The position numbers and the translations under genes were made by a program. This document shows, piece by piece, positions 57,515 through 64,000 of a DNA stretch of 64,000 nt. The DNA comes from JBNAGF01 sp049801055 (GTDB lineage Bacteria > Pseudomonadota > Alphaproteobacteria > Rhodobacterales > Rhodobacteraceae). The notes under the pieces were generated by a model. That model made no database searches and was not told where the DNA came from. It saw only the letters and a program-made list of their open reading frames with translations. The stretch spans positions 1-64,000 of the forward strand of contig NZ_JBNAGF010000002.1 in the NCBI RefSeq assembly GCF_049801055.1, read 5' to 3'. How positions within the stretch are numbered: position 1 is the stretch's first letter; each line of letters opens with the position of its first letter.

Positions 57515-57991
57515 ATGACGGTGCGCATAGATGCCACGGATCGAAAAATCCTTGCGGAGCTACAGCGGGACGCAAGCCAGTCATTGGACGAAATTGCAAC
57601 CCAAGTCGGTTCTTCCAAGACCCCGGTTTGGAATCGAATCCGCAAATTGAAAGCCGCGGGCGTGATTGGTCAGCAGACCGTGGTGCTGGATGCTGACGCC
57701 TTGGGTTTTGAGGCGTGCTTTTTCGTGTTGATCCGAACATCGGAGCACGAAGCGGAATGGCAGAAGAAATTTCTCAAGGCGCTTCAGGATCGACCCGAAG
57801 TGCAAGAGGCGCATCGCCTCGCTGGCGATATCGACTACATTTTGAAAGTGCGGGTCAGAAATGCGCGTGCTTATGATGCCTTCTATCAAGCGCTGATATC
57901 TGAAGTTAAGGTCCACAACGTGACGGCCCTGCTATCGATGGAAGAGATCAAGTCCACGACCGCGTTGCCTCTGGATCAGGTTGACGCCTGA
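57515..57991 (+). CDS. Lrp/AsnC-family transcriptional regulator
   Basis: The 158-residue protein has an N-terminal winged helix-turn-helix (DATDRKILAELQRDASQSLD ... KTPVWNRIRKLKAAGVI) and a C-terminal RAM ligand domain (EVQEAHRLAGDIDYILKVRV). It is transcribed away from cobA-DUF2849-cysI-cysH-DUF934 and is the obvious candidate regulator of that operon. This agrees with a general link of such regulators to cysteine synthesis in this group (inference). AGAGGA before the ATG supports the start. Confidence 0.93.
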   Translation: MTVRIDATDRKILAELQRDASQSLDEIATQVGSSKTPVWNRIRKLKAAGVIGQQTVVLDADALGFEACFFVLIRTSEHEAEWQKKFLKALQDRPEVQEAHRLAGDIDYILKVRVRNARAYDAFYQALISEVKVHNVTALLSMEEIKSTTALPLDQVDA

Positions 57992-58155
57992 GGCCGTACT
58001 GTCGCCGCAACCGTGTTTCCTTTGCCAAGCGGCATGGAAGTTTCGCGAACGCCCGGAGTAGGGGGCGCTTGGTCAACCGGCTCGGTTTCCCTGCTGCTCT
58101 TGCCACTGCGTGCCAGCGATGCCAGACCTGTTGCGGAGGTTACGGGATAGGCGTC

Positions 58156-59889
58156 ATGCGGCGGTGGTGGATCATATCTGGATTTTTGGCGGCTGTGGCC
58201 GGCCTTTCCGCAGCGGTCTGGTTATCGGGCTACCGTCAGGCCCTCGGACAGCTTGCATTGCAGGCCGATGCGGATCTGGAGCTGGCCAGTGACCGATTGA
58301 GTTCGCAATTGCAGGTTTATCAGGAACTTGCGGTTTTAATCTCGGATCATCCTGCTCTTCGAAACCTTGGCTCGCCCGGTCGGCGGCCTGAGGCGCGGCG
58401 ACTGCTTCGCGAGGTGGCAGACAAGACTGCTGCGCTTGATGTGATTTACGCCGGTGCGAACGGGATTGTGCTGGCCGCCGCGCAGGCGGTCGAAGGGCGG
58501 AACGTCTCGTCCAGCCCCGCCTTTCAACGGGCCATGCACGGAGCCTTGGGCAGCGAGCATGGGGTTCTGCCAGGCACAGGGGGGCGCGCATATACATATG
58601 CGGCGCCGGCATTCGATGCGGAAGGCAAGGTGCGCGGCGCGGTCATCGTGGTGGCCGATGTCGAGGATGTCGAACAGACATGGCGGGGCAGCACGCCAGC
58701 GGTCTTTTTCACCGATCAAGGTGGCGAGGTCTTTATCTCGAACCGGTCGGAACTGCTGTTTTGGACACGGCCTGAGCAGTCGCCGGGGCTGGTTCCTGTC
58801 GAGGGACCGGAATTGCCGTTTGCTGCACGGACAGTCGGCGGGCACGAAATCTGGACGATGGGATGGGGGCCATATCTTCCGATCCGCGGTCTGCACATGA
58901 CCCGCGACCTTCCTGTCATCGGGATGCGGGCCGAAGTGTTGCGTGACGTGGCCCCTGCACGAAGGCTTGCCGCATTGCAGGCCGCTGCAGTGGCCGCGAT
59001 CTGCTTGGCCTTCGGAGCAATGCTCTTCCTAGCGACCGAACGGCGACGCGCGCTTGCAGAGGCAAATCAGGTTCTCGAAAGTCAGGTGACCAAGCGAACC
59101 CGGGCGTTGTCGACCACCAACGTACGATTGCGGCAGGAAATCACTGAGCGCGAAGAGGCTGAAGCCGCTCTCAAGCAGGCACAGGCCGAGCTGGTGCAGG
59201 CCGGTAAACTAAGCGCATTGGGCCAGATGTCAGCGGGCATCAGCCACGAGCTGAACCAACCGCTGATGGCAATCGGGCAATTTGCCGAAAACGGTGAAGC
59301 TTTTTTGAAACGCGGGCGCGTTGACAAGGCAGGTGAAAACCTCGGAAGGATATCCGAGATGGCCGCCCGGATGGCGCGGATCATCCGAAATCTTCGCGCC
59401 TTTGCCCGCAACGAAAGCGAGCCAATGGGAAAGGTGGACGTGGCGCAGGTGATCGACGCAGCAGTAGAGCTCACCGAGGCTCGGTTGCGGGCTGAGGGCG
59501 TGGAGCTTGATTGGAACCGGCCCGGGCATCCGGTCTATGCGTGGGGAGGGGAAGTGCGCCTCAGTCAGGTTTTCGTCAACCTTATCAACAATGCCGCCGA
59601 CGCAATGGATGGACAGGCTGAAAAGCGAATTGGTATATCCTTGACGGCGGGTCCGCGGCTTCAAGTGGCTGTGCGGGATATCGGGCCCGGCATCGCCGAT
59701 CCGGAAAAAATCTTTGAACCATTTTATTCCACAAAGGCCGTAGGAAGCGCTGATGGCATGGGTCTTGGGCTGTCGATCTCCTATGGGCTGGTGCAGAGCT
59801 TTGGCGGCAATATTCGCGGAGCAAACGCGGCTCCGGGGGCCGTTTTCACGGTCGAATTGGAGCCATTCAGAGAGGACGAAGCCGCATGA
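58156..59889 (+). CDS. dctB: C4-dicarboxylate sensor histidine kinase DctB
   Basis: The 577-residue kinase has an N-terminal membrane segment (5-22), a periplasmic PAS-like ligand domain (25-270), and a second membrane segment (273-294). After a coiled coil come the H box (GQMSAGISHELNQPL, H364) and the N/G boxes (INNAADAMD, DIGPGIADPEKIFEPFYSTK, GMGLGLSISYG). It should sense dicarboxylates and phosphorylate the DctD homologue, with which it overlaps by four bases. The ATG at 58156 is chosen because it directly precedes the membrane segment. Confidence 0.92.
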   Translation: MRRWWIISGFLAAVAGLSAAVWLSGYRQALGQLALQADADLELASDRLSSQLQVYQELAVLISDHPALRNLGSPGRRPEARRLLREVADKTAALDVIYAGANGIVLAAAQAVEGRNVSSSPAFQRAMHGALGSEHGVLPGTGGRAYTYAAPAFDAEGKVRGAVIVVADVEDVEQTWRGSTPAVFFTDQGGEVFISNRSELLFWTRPEQSPGLVPVEGPELPFAARTVGGHEIWTMGWGPYLPIRGLHMTRDLPVIGMRAEVLRDVAPARRLAALQAAAVAAICLAFGAMLFLATERRRALAEANQVLESQVTKRTRALSTTNVRLRQEITEREEAEAALKQAQAELVQAGKLSALGQMSAGISHELNQPLMAIGQFAENGEAFLKRGRVDKAGENLGRISEMAARMARIIRNLRAFARNESEPMGKVDVAQVIDAAVELTEARLRAEGVELDWNRPGHPVYAWGGEVRLSQVFVNLINNAADAMDGQAEKRIGISLTAGPRLQVAVRDIGPGIADPEKIFEPFYSTKAVGSADGMGLGLSISYGLVQSFGGNIRGANAAPGAVFTVELEPFREDEAA

Positions 59890-61118
59890 CCCGCAAGGTT
59901 CTTCTGGTTGATGACGATGCCGCGGTTCGCGAGGCGCTGGGCCAGACGCTGGAACTTGCCGATCTCGAAGCGATTTCTGCGGGATCCTTCGTGGCCGCAA
60001 AGGATCACATCGGGCCAGCGTTCGAGGGCGTCATCCTGTCCGATATCCGGATGCCCGGTCGGGATGGGTTTCACCTGCTGTCCTACGCCCGCGAAATGGA
60101 TCCGGAACTGCCGGTGGTCCTGCTGACCGGAGAGGGTGACATACCAATGGCAGTCGAGGCCATGGAGCAAGGTGCATTCGGCTTTTTGGAAAAACCCTGC
60201 GCGGCGGCCGATCTGCTCGAGGTTCTGGAACGTGCGCTCGCAGAACGGGTCCGCGTAATGGAGAACAGGGCACTCAAGCGGCAGGTCGAAAGCGGGGACC
60301 CGGCGGCGCGGATGATCTTTGGCGTGTCTACACTGGCCGAAGCCCTGCGAGAACGGGTGCGCAGCGCGGCCCCGACCGGTGCCGAGGTTCTGGTGACCGG
60401 CCCCACCGGCAGTGGAATTTCCAAGGTGGCTGACGTGATCCACCTCATGTCACCTTCGGCGCAGGGGCCTTTTGTCAAGCGGCCGTCCTCAGGACTGAGC
60501 GCGGGTCTGTTCGCAGAACTGTGTTCGGAAGCAGCCGGCGGATCGTTGTTTCTGGACGAGGTTTCAGCAATGCCGGAACCTACGCAATATGCAGTGTTGG
60601 AGCGGATGGAGCAGGGGCTCGAAACTCGGATTCTTGCGGGAACGACTGCTGATCTGGCTGACTTGTCTGCACGGGGAAAATTCAATGCGGATCTGTACTA
60701 TCGTCTGGATGTGATGCGGGTACGGATACCGGCTTTGTCCGAGCGTCGCGATGATATCCCGGTGATCTTTCGGCATTATGTGGCACAGGCGGCAGAACAG
60801 GCAGGCATAGCGCCACCCGAAATCGCTCCGGATCATCTGGCGTCGCTGATGGGGCAAGACTGGCCCGGAAACACCCGGTCATTGATGTCCGAGGCCATGC
60901 GCTTTGTGCTTGGGATGACCGAAGAGGTGGGAGATGCCGAAGGCCTCGGGCTGGCCGAACAAATGGCACAGGTCGAACGGTCGTTGTTGATTGCCGCGCT
61001 TGGGAGGTGTGAAGGCCGGGCCTCGGAAGCTGCGAAGGCTTTGAAGCTGCCGCGAAAAACCTTCTACGACAAGTTGGCAAAATACGGCATCAAGCCTGAA
61101 ACATTTCGCGGATCGTGA
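59886..61118 (+). CDS. dctD: DctD-family response regulator with degenerate AAA+ domain
   Basis: The 410-residue protein has a normal receiver (D10/D11, phosphorylated D53, T81, K103), an AAA+ region (145-345) and a Fis-type helix-turn-helix (ASEAAKALKLPRKTFYDKLA). The AAA+ domain is damaged. Walker A reads GPTGSGIS, with Ile178 where Lys is required, and the loop between PFV and GGSLFLDE is shortened and lacks GAFTGA. It should not open sigma-54 promoters in the usual way. R. capsulatus NtrC also lacks GAFTGA yet activates with sigma-70, so regulation of dctPQM remains plausible. Confidence 0.92.
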   Translation: MTRKVLLVDDDAAVREALGQTLELADLEAISAGSFVAAKDHIGPAFEGVILSDIRMPGRDGFHLLSYAREMDPELPVVLLTGEGDIPMAVEAMEQGAFGFLEKPCAAADLLEVLERALAERVRVMENRALKRQVESGDPAARMIFGVSTLAEALRERVRSAAPTGAEVLVTGPTGSGISKVADVIHLMSPSAQGPFVKRPSSGLSAGLFAELCSEAAGGSLFLDEVSAMPEPTQYAVLERMEQGLETRILAGTTADLADLSARGKFNADLYYRLDVMRVRIPALSERRDDIPVIFRHYVAQAAEQAGIAPPEIAPDHLASLMGQDWPGNTRSLMSEAMRFVLGMTEEVGDAEGLGLAEQMAQVERSLLIAALGRCEGRASEAAKALKLPRKTFYDKLAKYGIKPETFRGS

Positions 61119-61510
61119 GACTATTCTGCGCCACCGGCCCCAGGTTTATCCCGCCGAAACCCGGCTTTGGCGCCTGAAACAGCTCTGCAATCTGGGCAGG
61201 AAAAGTCGTCGGGCTGAGGAACCTGCACGATTCGTTTCCCTTTTCGGAACTGTGCGGTTTTTCGGACAAGTTGAATTGCAGCCGTGTGAAATCTCGCACA
61301 GCTGGTTCTCAATGATGCTGAGAGTCACCTCGGAAATCAGATCTATGCTGCTGATTAGTAAAAATAAATTCTACTATCAGTGACGAGTTTCGACCGGCTG
61401 TTGAGCGGTGAGATTCGATTCGCTTCACTCCCCTCAGCGCGCCGGATGCCCAAGATGAAACGGTTTCCGGCCCCGCTGGTTTCAAGGATGACCCGGGAGG
61501 AGAAGAGACC
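61119..61510. promoter_or_regulatory. 392-base dctP promoter region with two TGTG/CACA-type dyads
   Basis: No gene is seen between dctD and dctP. TGTGCGGTTTTTCGGACA (61251-61268) has the length and left half of rhizobial DctD sites (TGTGCGG...CCGCACA). TGTGAAATCTCGCACA (61285-61300) is a second dyad with perfect TGTG/CACA ends. No -24/-12 sigma-54 promoter with correct GG-N10-GC spacing was found, in keeping with the missing GAFTGA motif. Operator roles are tentative. Confidence 0.45.
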
Positions 61511-62512
61511 ATGAAATTCCTGACCACCGCAGCCACAGCACTGGCACTTTCCGTCACCGCAACAGCAGGTTTCGCGGCCTGTGACGATGGCGAGATTGTT
61601 GTGAAATTCGCGCATGTGACCAACACCGACAAGCACCCCAAAGGGATCGCCGCATCGCTTCTGGAAAGCCGTGTGAACGAAGAAATGAACGGCAAGATGT
61701 GCATGGAGGTCTATCCCAACTCCACGCTCTATAACGACAACAAAGTGCTTGAGGCGATGTTGCAGGGCGATGTCCAACTGGCTGCACCTTCGCTGTCGAA
61801 GTTTGAGAAATTCACCAAACAGTTCCGTCTGTTCGACCTGCCTTTCATGTTCAAGAACATCGAAGCTGTGGACGCGTTTCAGGCCTCGGCCGAAGGGCAG
61901 GCCATGCTGGACAGCATGCAGCGTCGCGGTCTCCAGGGGCTGGCCTTCTGGCATAACGGCATGAAGCAAATGTCGGCCAACAAGCCGTTGGTTGATCCGA
62001 CCGACGCAAATGGGCTGAAATTCCGTGTTCAGAGCTCGGACGTGCTTGTTGCCCAGATGGAAGCCATTGGTGGTTCGCCGCAAAAGATGGCCTTTTCCGA
62101 GGTTTACGGCGCACTTCAGCAGGGCGTTGTGGACGGGCAGGAGAACACCTGGTCGAACATCTACGGCAAGAAGTTCTTTGAGGTTCAGGACGGCGTGACC
62201 GAAACCAACCACGGCATCATCGACTACCTTGTTGTGACAAGTGTTGACTGGCTCGACAGCCTGCCTGAGGACGTGCGTGACCAGTTCACCACCATCCTTT
62301 CCGAGGTCACCGAGGCCCGCAATAAAGAGTCGTTTGCGGTGAACGAGGCTGCCAAGCAGTCGATCCTCGATGCCGGTGGCGAGATCCGGTCCCTGACACC
62401 TGAACAGCGCCAGGCTTGGGTCGATACGATGAAGCCGGTTTGGGACAAGTTTGCCGGCGATGTCGGTCAGGAAAAGATCGACGCCGCACAGGCAATCAAC
62501 GCAGGGCTCTGA
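61511..62512 (+). CDS. dctP: TRAP transporter substrate-binding protein DctP
   Basis: The 333-residue periplasmic receptor has a signal peptide (ALALSVTATAGFA, cut before ACDD) and the DctP fold (VVKFAHVTNTDKHPKGIAA, LYNDNKVLEAMLQGD, KPLVDPTDANGLKFRV, VVDGQENTWSNIYGKKF). The conserved arginine in KFRV contacts the carboxylate of the ligand, so a C4-dicarboxylate or similar acid is expected. GGAGGAG-type ribosome site precedes the ATG. It is first in dctPQM. Confidence 0.95.
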   Translation: MKFLTTAATALALSVTATAGFAACDDGEIVVKFAHVTNTDKHPKGIAASLLESRVNEEMNGKMCMEVYPNSTLYNDNKVLEAMLQGDVQLAAPSLSKFEKFTKQFRLFDLPFMFKNIEAVDAFQASAEGQAMLDSMQRRGLQGLAFWHNGMKQMSANKPLVDPTDANGLKFRVQSSDVLVAQMEAIGGSPQKMAFSEVYGALQQGVVDGQENTWSNIYGKKFFEVQDGVTETNHGIIDYLVVTSVDWLDSLPEDVRDQFTTILSEVTEARNKESFAVNEAAKQSILDAGGEIRSLTPEQRQAWVDTMKPVWDKFAGDVGQEKIDAAQAINAGL

Positions 62513-62627
62513 GCCCGGCCAACAGCGGCCGCGTCTGAGGACTGGGGAGTGTCAGGCGCGGCAGCCCGGCGGGTCGGCAAACGGCCCGCCAGCTTCCAAT
62601 CAACCAAAAATGGATGGGGACAGTGTC

Positions 62628-63305
62628 ATGTCTGGATCGAGTTCCGGCCCGCCCGGAGTAGTCGACCAGATCGAGGAGACCGTGATCGCGTTGCTCCTGG
62701 GTCTGATGACTGTGGTGACTTTTGCCAATGTGATCGCGCGTTTCGTTTTCAACTCGAACATTCTCTGGGCGCTTGAGCTGACCGTGTTCATGTTCGCTTG
62801 GCTTGTGCTGCTGGGCTCGTCCTATGCGGTCAAGAAACATGCACATCTCGGGGTCGATGCGATCCTGAACATGCTGGCTCCGGCGCCGCGCAGGATTCTG
62901 GCCCTGTTTGCCGTTGGCTGTTGTGTGGCTTTCTCGCTCCTGATGCTGAAAGGCGCATACGACTACTGGGCGGTTTTTGCCGATCTGCCACCCACTTCGG
63001 GGCGTTGGTTCCCCACGGGTTTTGATATGAAGGCCAGGTCACAGAGCTTCTATGAAGTGCAGGACGTCCCCATGGTGGCGTGGTTGCGCTGGCTCGAGGA
63101 CGCGATCAATTATGGTGAAGCATACGAGAAACTGCCCAAGGTGGTGCCGTACATCGTTCTGCCCGTTTCGATGCTGCTTTTGGTGATCCGGTTTGTCCAG
63201 GTTGCGCTGCAGATCCTGCGCGGCGAGGCCGATCGCCTTGTTGCCAGCCACGAAGTCGAAGACGAACTGGAAGACATGCGCCAAAACCAGGGAGGGCAGA
63301 ACTGA
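62628..63305 (+). CDS. dctQ: TRAP transporter small permease DctQ
   Basis: The 225-residue protein has four membrane segments (IALLLGLMTVVTFANVIARF; FMFAWLVLLGSSYAV; ILALFAVGCCVAFSLLM; VVPYIVLPVSMLLLVIRFVQ). Between the last two is a ~70-residue hydrophilic loop (PPTSGRWFPTGFDMKARSQS), longer than in minimal DctQ. The ATG at 62628 has GGGGA eight bases upstream; 62610 is the alternative. The stop overlaps the dctM start (TGATG). Confidence 0.9.
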   Translation: MSGSSSGPPGVVDQIEETVIALLLGLMTVVTFANVIARFVFNSNILWALELTVFMFAWLVLLGSSYAVKKHAHLGVDAILNMLAPAPRRILALFAVGCCVAFSLLMLKGAYDYWAVFADLPPTSGRWFPTGFDMKARSQSFYEVQDVPMVAWLRWLEDAINYGEAYEKLPKVVPYIVLPVSMLLLVIRFVQVALQILRGEADRLVASHEVEDELEDMRQNQGGQN

Positions 63306-64000
63306 TGGAAGTTGTTCTTCTCTTTGGTATGGTCATCGGCCTGCTGCTGATCGGTGTGCCGATCGCGGTATCGCTGGGGCTGAGCTCCACCATTTTCCTG
63401 CTGATCTACTCCGACAGTTCGCTCGCATCGGTCGCAGGCACCCTGTTCGAAGCATTCGAAGGGCATTTCACTCTGCTGGCGATCCCCTTCTTCATTCTGG
63501 CATCAAGCTTTATGACCACCGGCGGTGTGGCGCGGCGGATCATCCGCTTTTCCATCGCTTGCGTTGGGCATCTGCCGGGCGGCTTGGCCATTGCCGGCGT
63601 GTTTGCGTGTATGCTGTTTGCGGCCCTTTCGGGGTCATCGCCCGCCACCGTCGTCGCAATCGGTTCGATTGTGATCGCGGGCATGCGACAGGTCGGTTAT
63701 TCCAAGGACTTTGCCGCCGGTGTGATCTGTAACGCGGGGACCTTGGGTATCCTGATCCCGCCGTCGATCGTGATGGTGGTCTATGCCGCTGCCGTCGAGG
63801 TTTCGGTCGGCCGAATGTTCCTTGCCGGTGTAATCCCCGGGCTTCTCGCCGGTCTGATGCTGATGGTGACAATTTACGTGATCGCCAAGGTCCGCAACTT
63901 GCCGAAAGGTGAATGGCTGGGTTGGGGCGAGATCTTTACGTCTGCCCGCGAAGCAGGGTGGGGTCTGTTCCTGATCGTGATCATTTTGGGCGGGATCTAT
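63305..64000 (+). CDS. dctM: TRAP transporter large permease DctM, cut by window end
   Basis: The frame opens at ATG 63305, one base inside the dctQ stop, and stays open for 232 codons to the window edge (family length about 430-460). Membrane segments and the DctM motifs are clear: LLIGVPIAVSLGLSSTIF, HFTLLAIPFFILASSFM, ALSGSSPATVVAIGS, NAGTLGILIPPSIVMVVYA. It forms the sodium-driven permease with DctQ. Confidence 0.95.
   Translation, partial: MEVVLLFGMVIGLLLIGVPIAVSLGLSSTIFLLIYSDSSLASVAGTLFEAFEGHFTLLAIPFFILASSFMTTGGVARRIIRFSIACVGHLPGGLAIAGVFACMLFAALSGSSPATVVAIGSIVIAGMRQVGYSKDFAAGVICNAGTLGILIPPSIVMVVYAAAVEVSVGRMFLAGVIPGLLAGLMLMVTIYVIAKVRNLPKGEWLGWGEIFTSAREAGWGLFLIVIILGGIY

Noticed and set aside
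61170..61195. Possible sigma-54 promoter TGGCGC...CTGC upstream of dctP
   Set aside because: The GG and GC elements are 11 bases apart instead of 10 and the flanks do not fit consensus.
1..64000. tRNA genes, tmRNA, riboswitches, prophage or defence genes
   Set aside because: I looked for T-loop GGTTCGA-type sequences, integrase, capsid and nuclease motifs and found none I could support; rnpB is the only RNA gene recognised.

Overview
The window reads as chromosome from a marine alphaproteobacterium of the Rhodobacterales (Roseobacter group, Ruegeria-like). The evidence is GC-rich coding sequence, an alphaproteobacterial-type RNase P RNA, a TRAP dicarboxylate transporter, the gene orders surE-pcm-nlpD and cvpA-purF, a sulfate-assimilation operon carrying DUF934 and DUF2849, a phasin, a ceramidase, and many short-signal lipoproteins. 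It is mostly core chromosome. One IS5-family (IS903-group) element sits at the left edge. No tRNA, prophage, CRISPR array or defence island was seen.

Layout. 1-1049: insertion sequence. 1265-4463: minus-strand operon of a 29-residue membrane protein, an XpaC-family protein, a TelA-family protein and a DUF2927 lipoprotein. 4546-5993: rluB and tadA. 6368-8161: two tandem NTF2-like/class III cyclase paralogues, the second broken by an out-of-frame internal deletion. 8165-10497: UPF0173 hydrolase, ceramidase, VOC protein and a frameshifted PsiE-family gene. 10689-14419: gatCA, an excalibur-type lipoprotein, an AmpD-like amidase with an apparent CTG start, and rnpB. 14436-19539: small secreted proteins, GYD protein, rpmG, a lipoprotein behind a coupled 26-codon ORF, a CbiX-like protein, and a PpiC-type isomerase with HupE/UreJ. 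19591-24206: nlpD-pcm-surE, an SDR, a PilP-like fragment and DUF2199. 24311-36333: housekeeping run purF, cvpA, radA, pqiA-like, lipoproteins, mlaF-mlaE, alr, dnaB, pyrE, pyrC.

36447-43130 is the most accessory-looking part: an SRPBCC protein, a hydrolase-like protein, and an operon of three paralogous DVDEF-type glycosyltransferases (one fused to a sulfotransferase-like N-terminus) plus a small sulfotransferase. It probably decorates a surface glycan. 43402-50460 holds CoxD/CoxE-like MoxR and VWA genes, an XdhC-family protein and a molybdopterin-binding protein, a set usually tied to molybdenum hydroxylase maturation, but no hydroxylase is in the window. Between them lie a GNAT protein, a secreted protein and a YeeE/YedE sulfur-transport pair behind a perfect SqrR/BigR-type operator.

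50567-53325: phasin, infC (its start codon is apparently AUA), an Ala/Glu-rich membrane-anchored coiled coil, and fpr. 53428-57991: cobA-DUF2849-cysI-cysH-DUF934 reading left, diverging from an Lrp-family regulator, with two matching short palindromes between them. 58156-64000: dctB, a dctD homologue that has lost the Walker A lysine and the GAFTGA loop, and dctPQM (dctM cut by the window end).

The best leads are the degenerate DctD, the non-AUG infC start, the decayed cyclase paralogue, the persulfide-type operator before the YeeE pair, the glycosyltransferase/sulfotransferase fusion operon, and two unlisted small ORFs (4374-4463 and 16145-16225).
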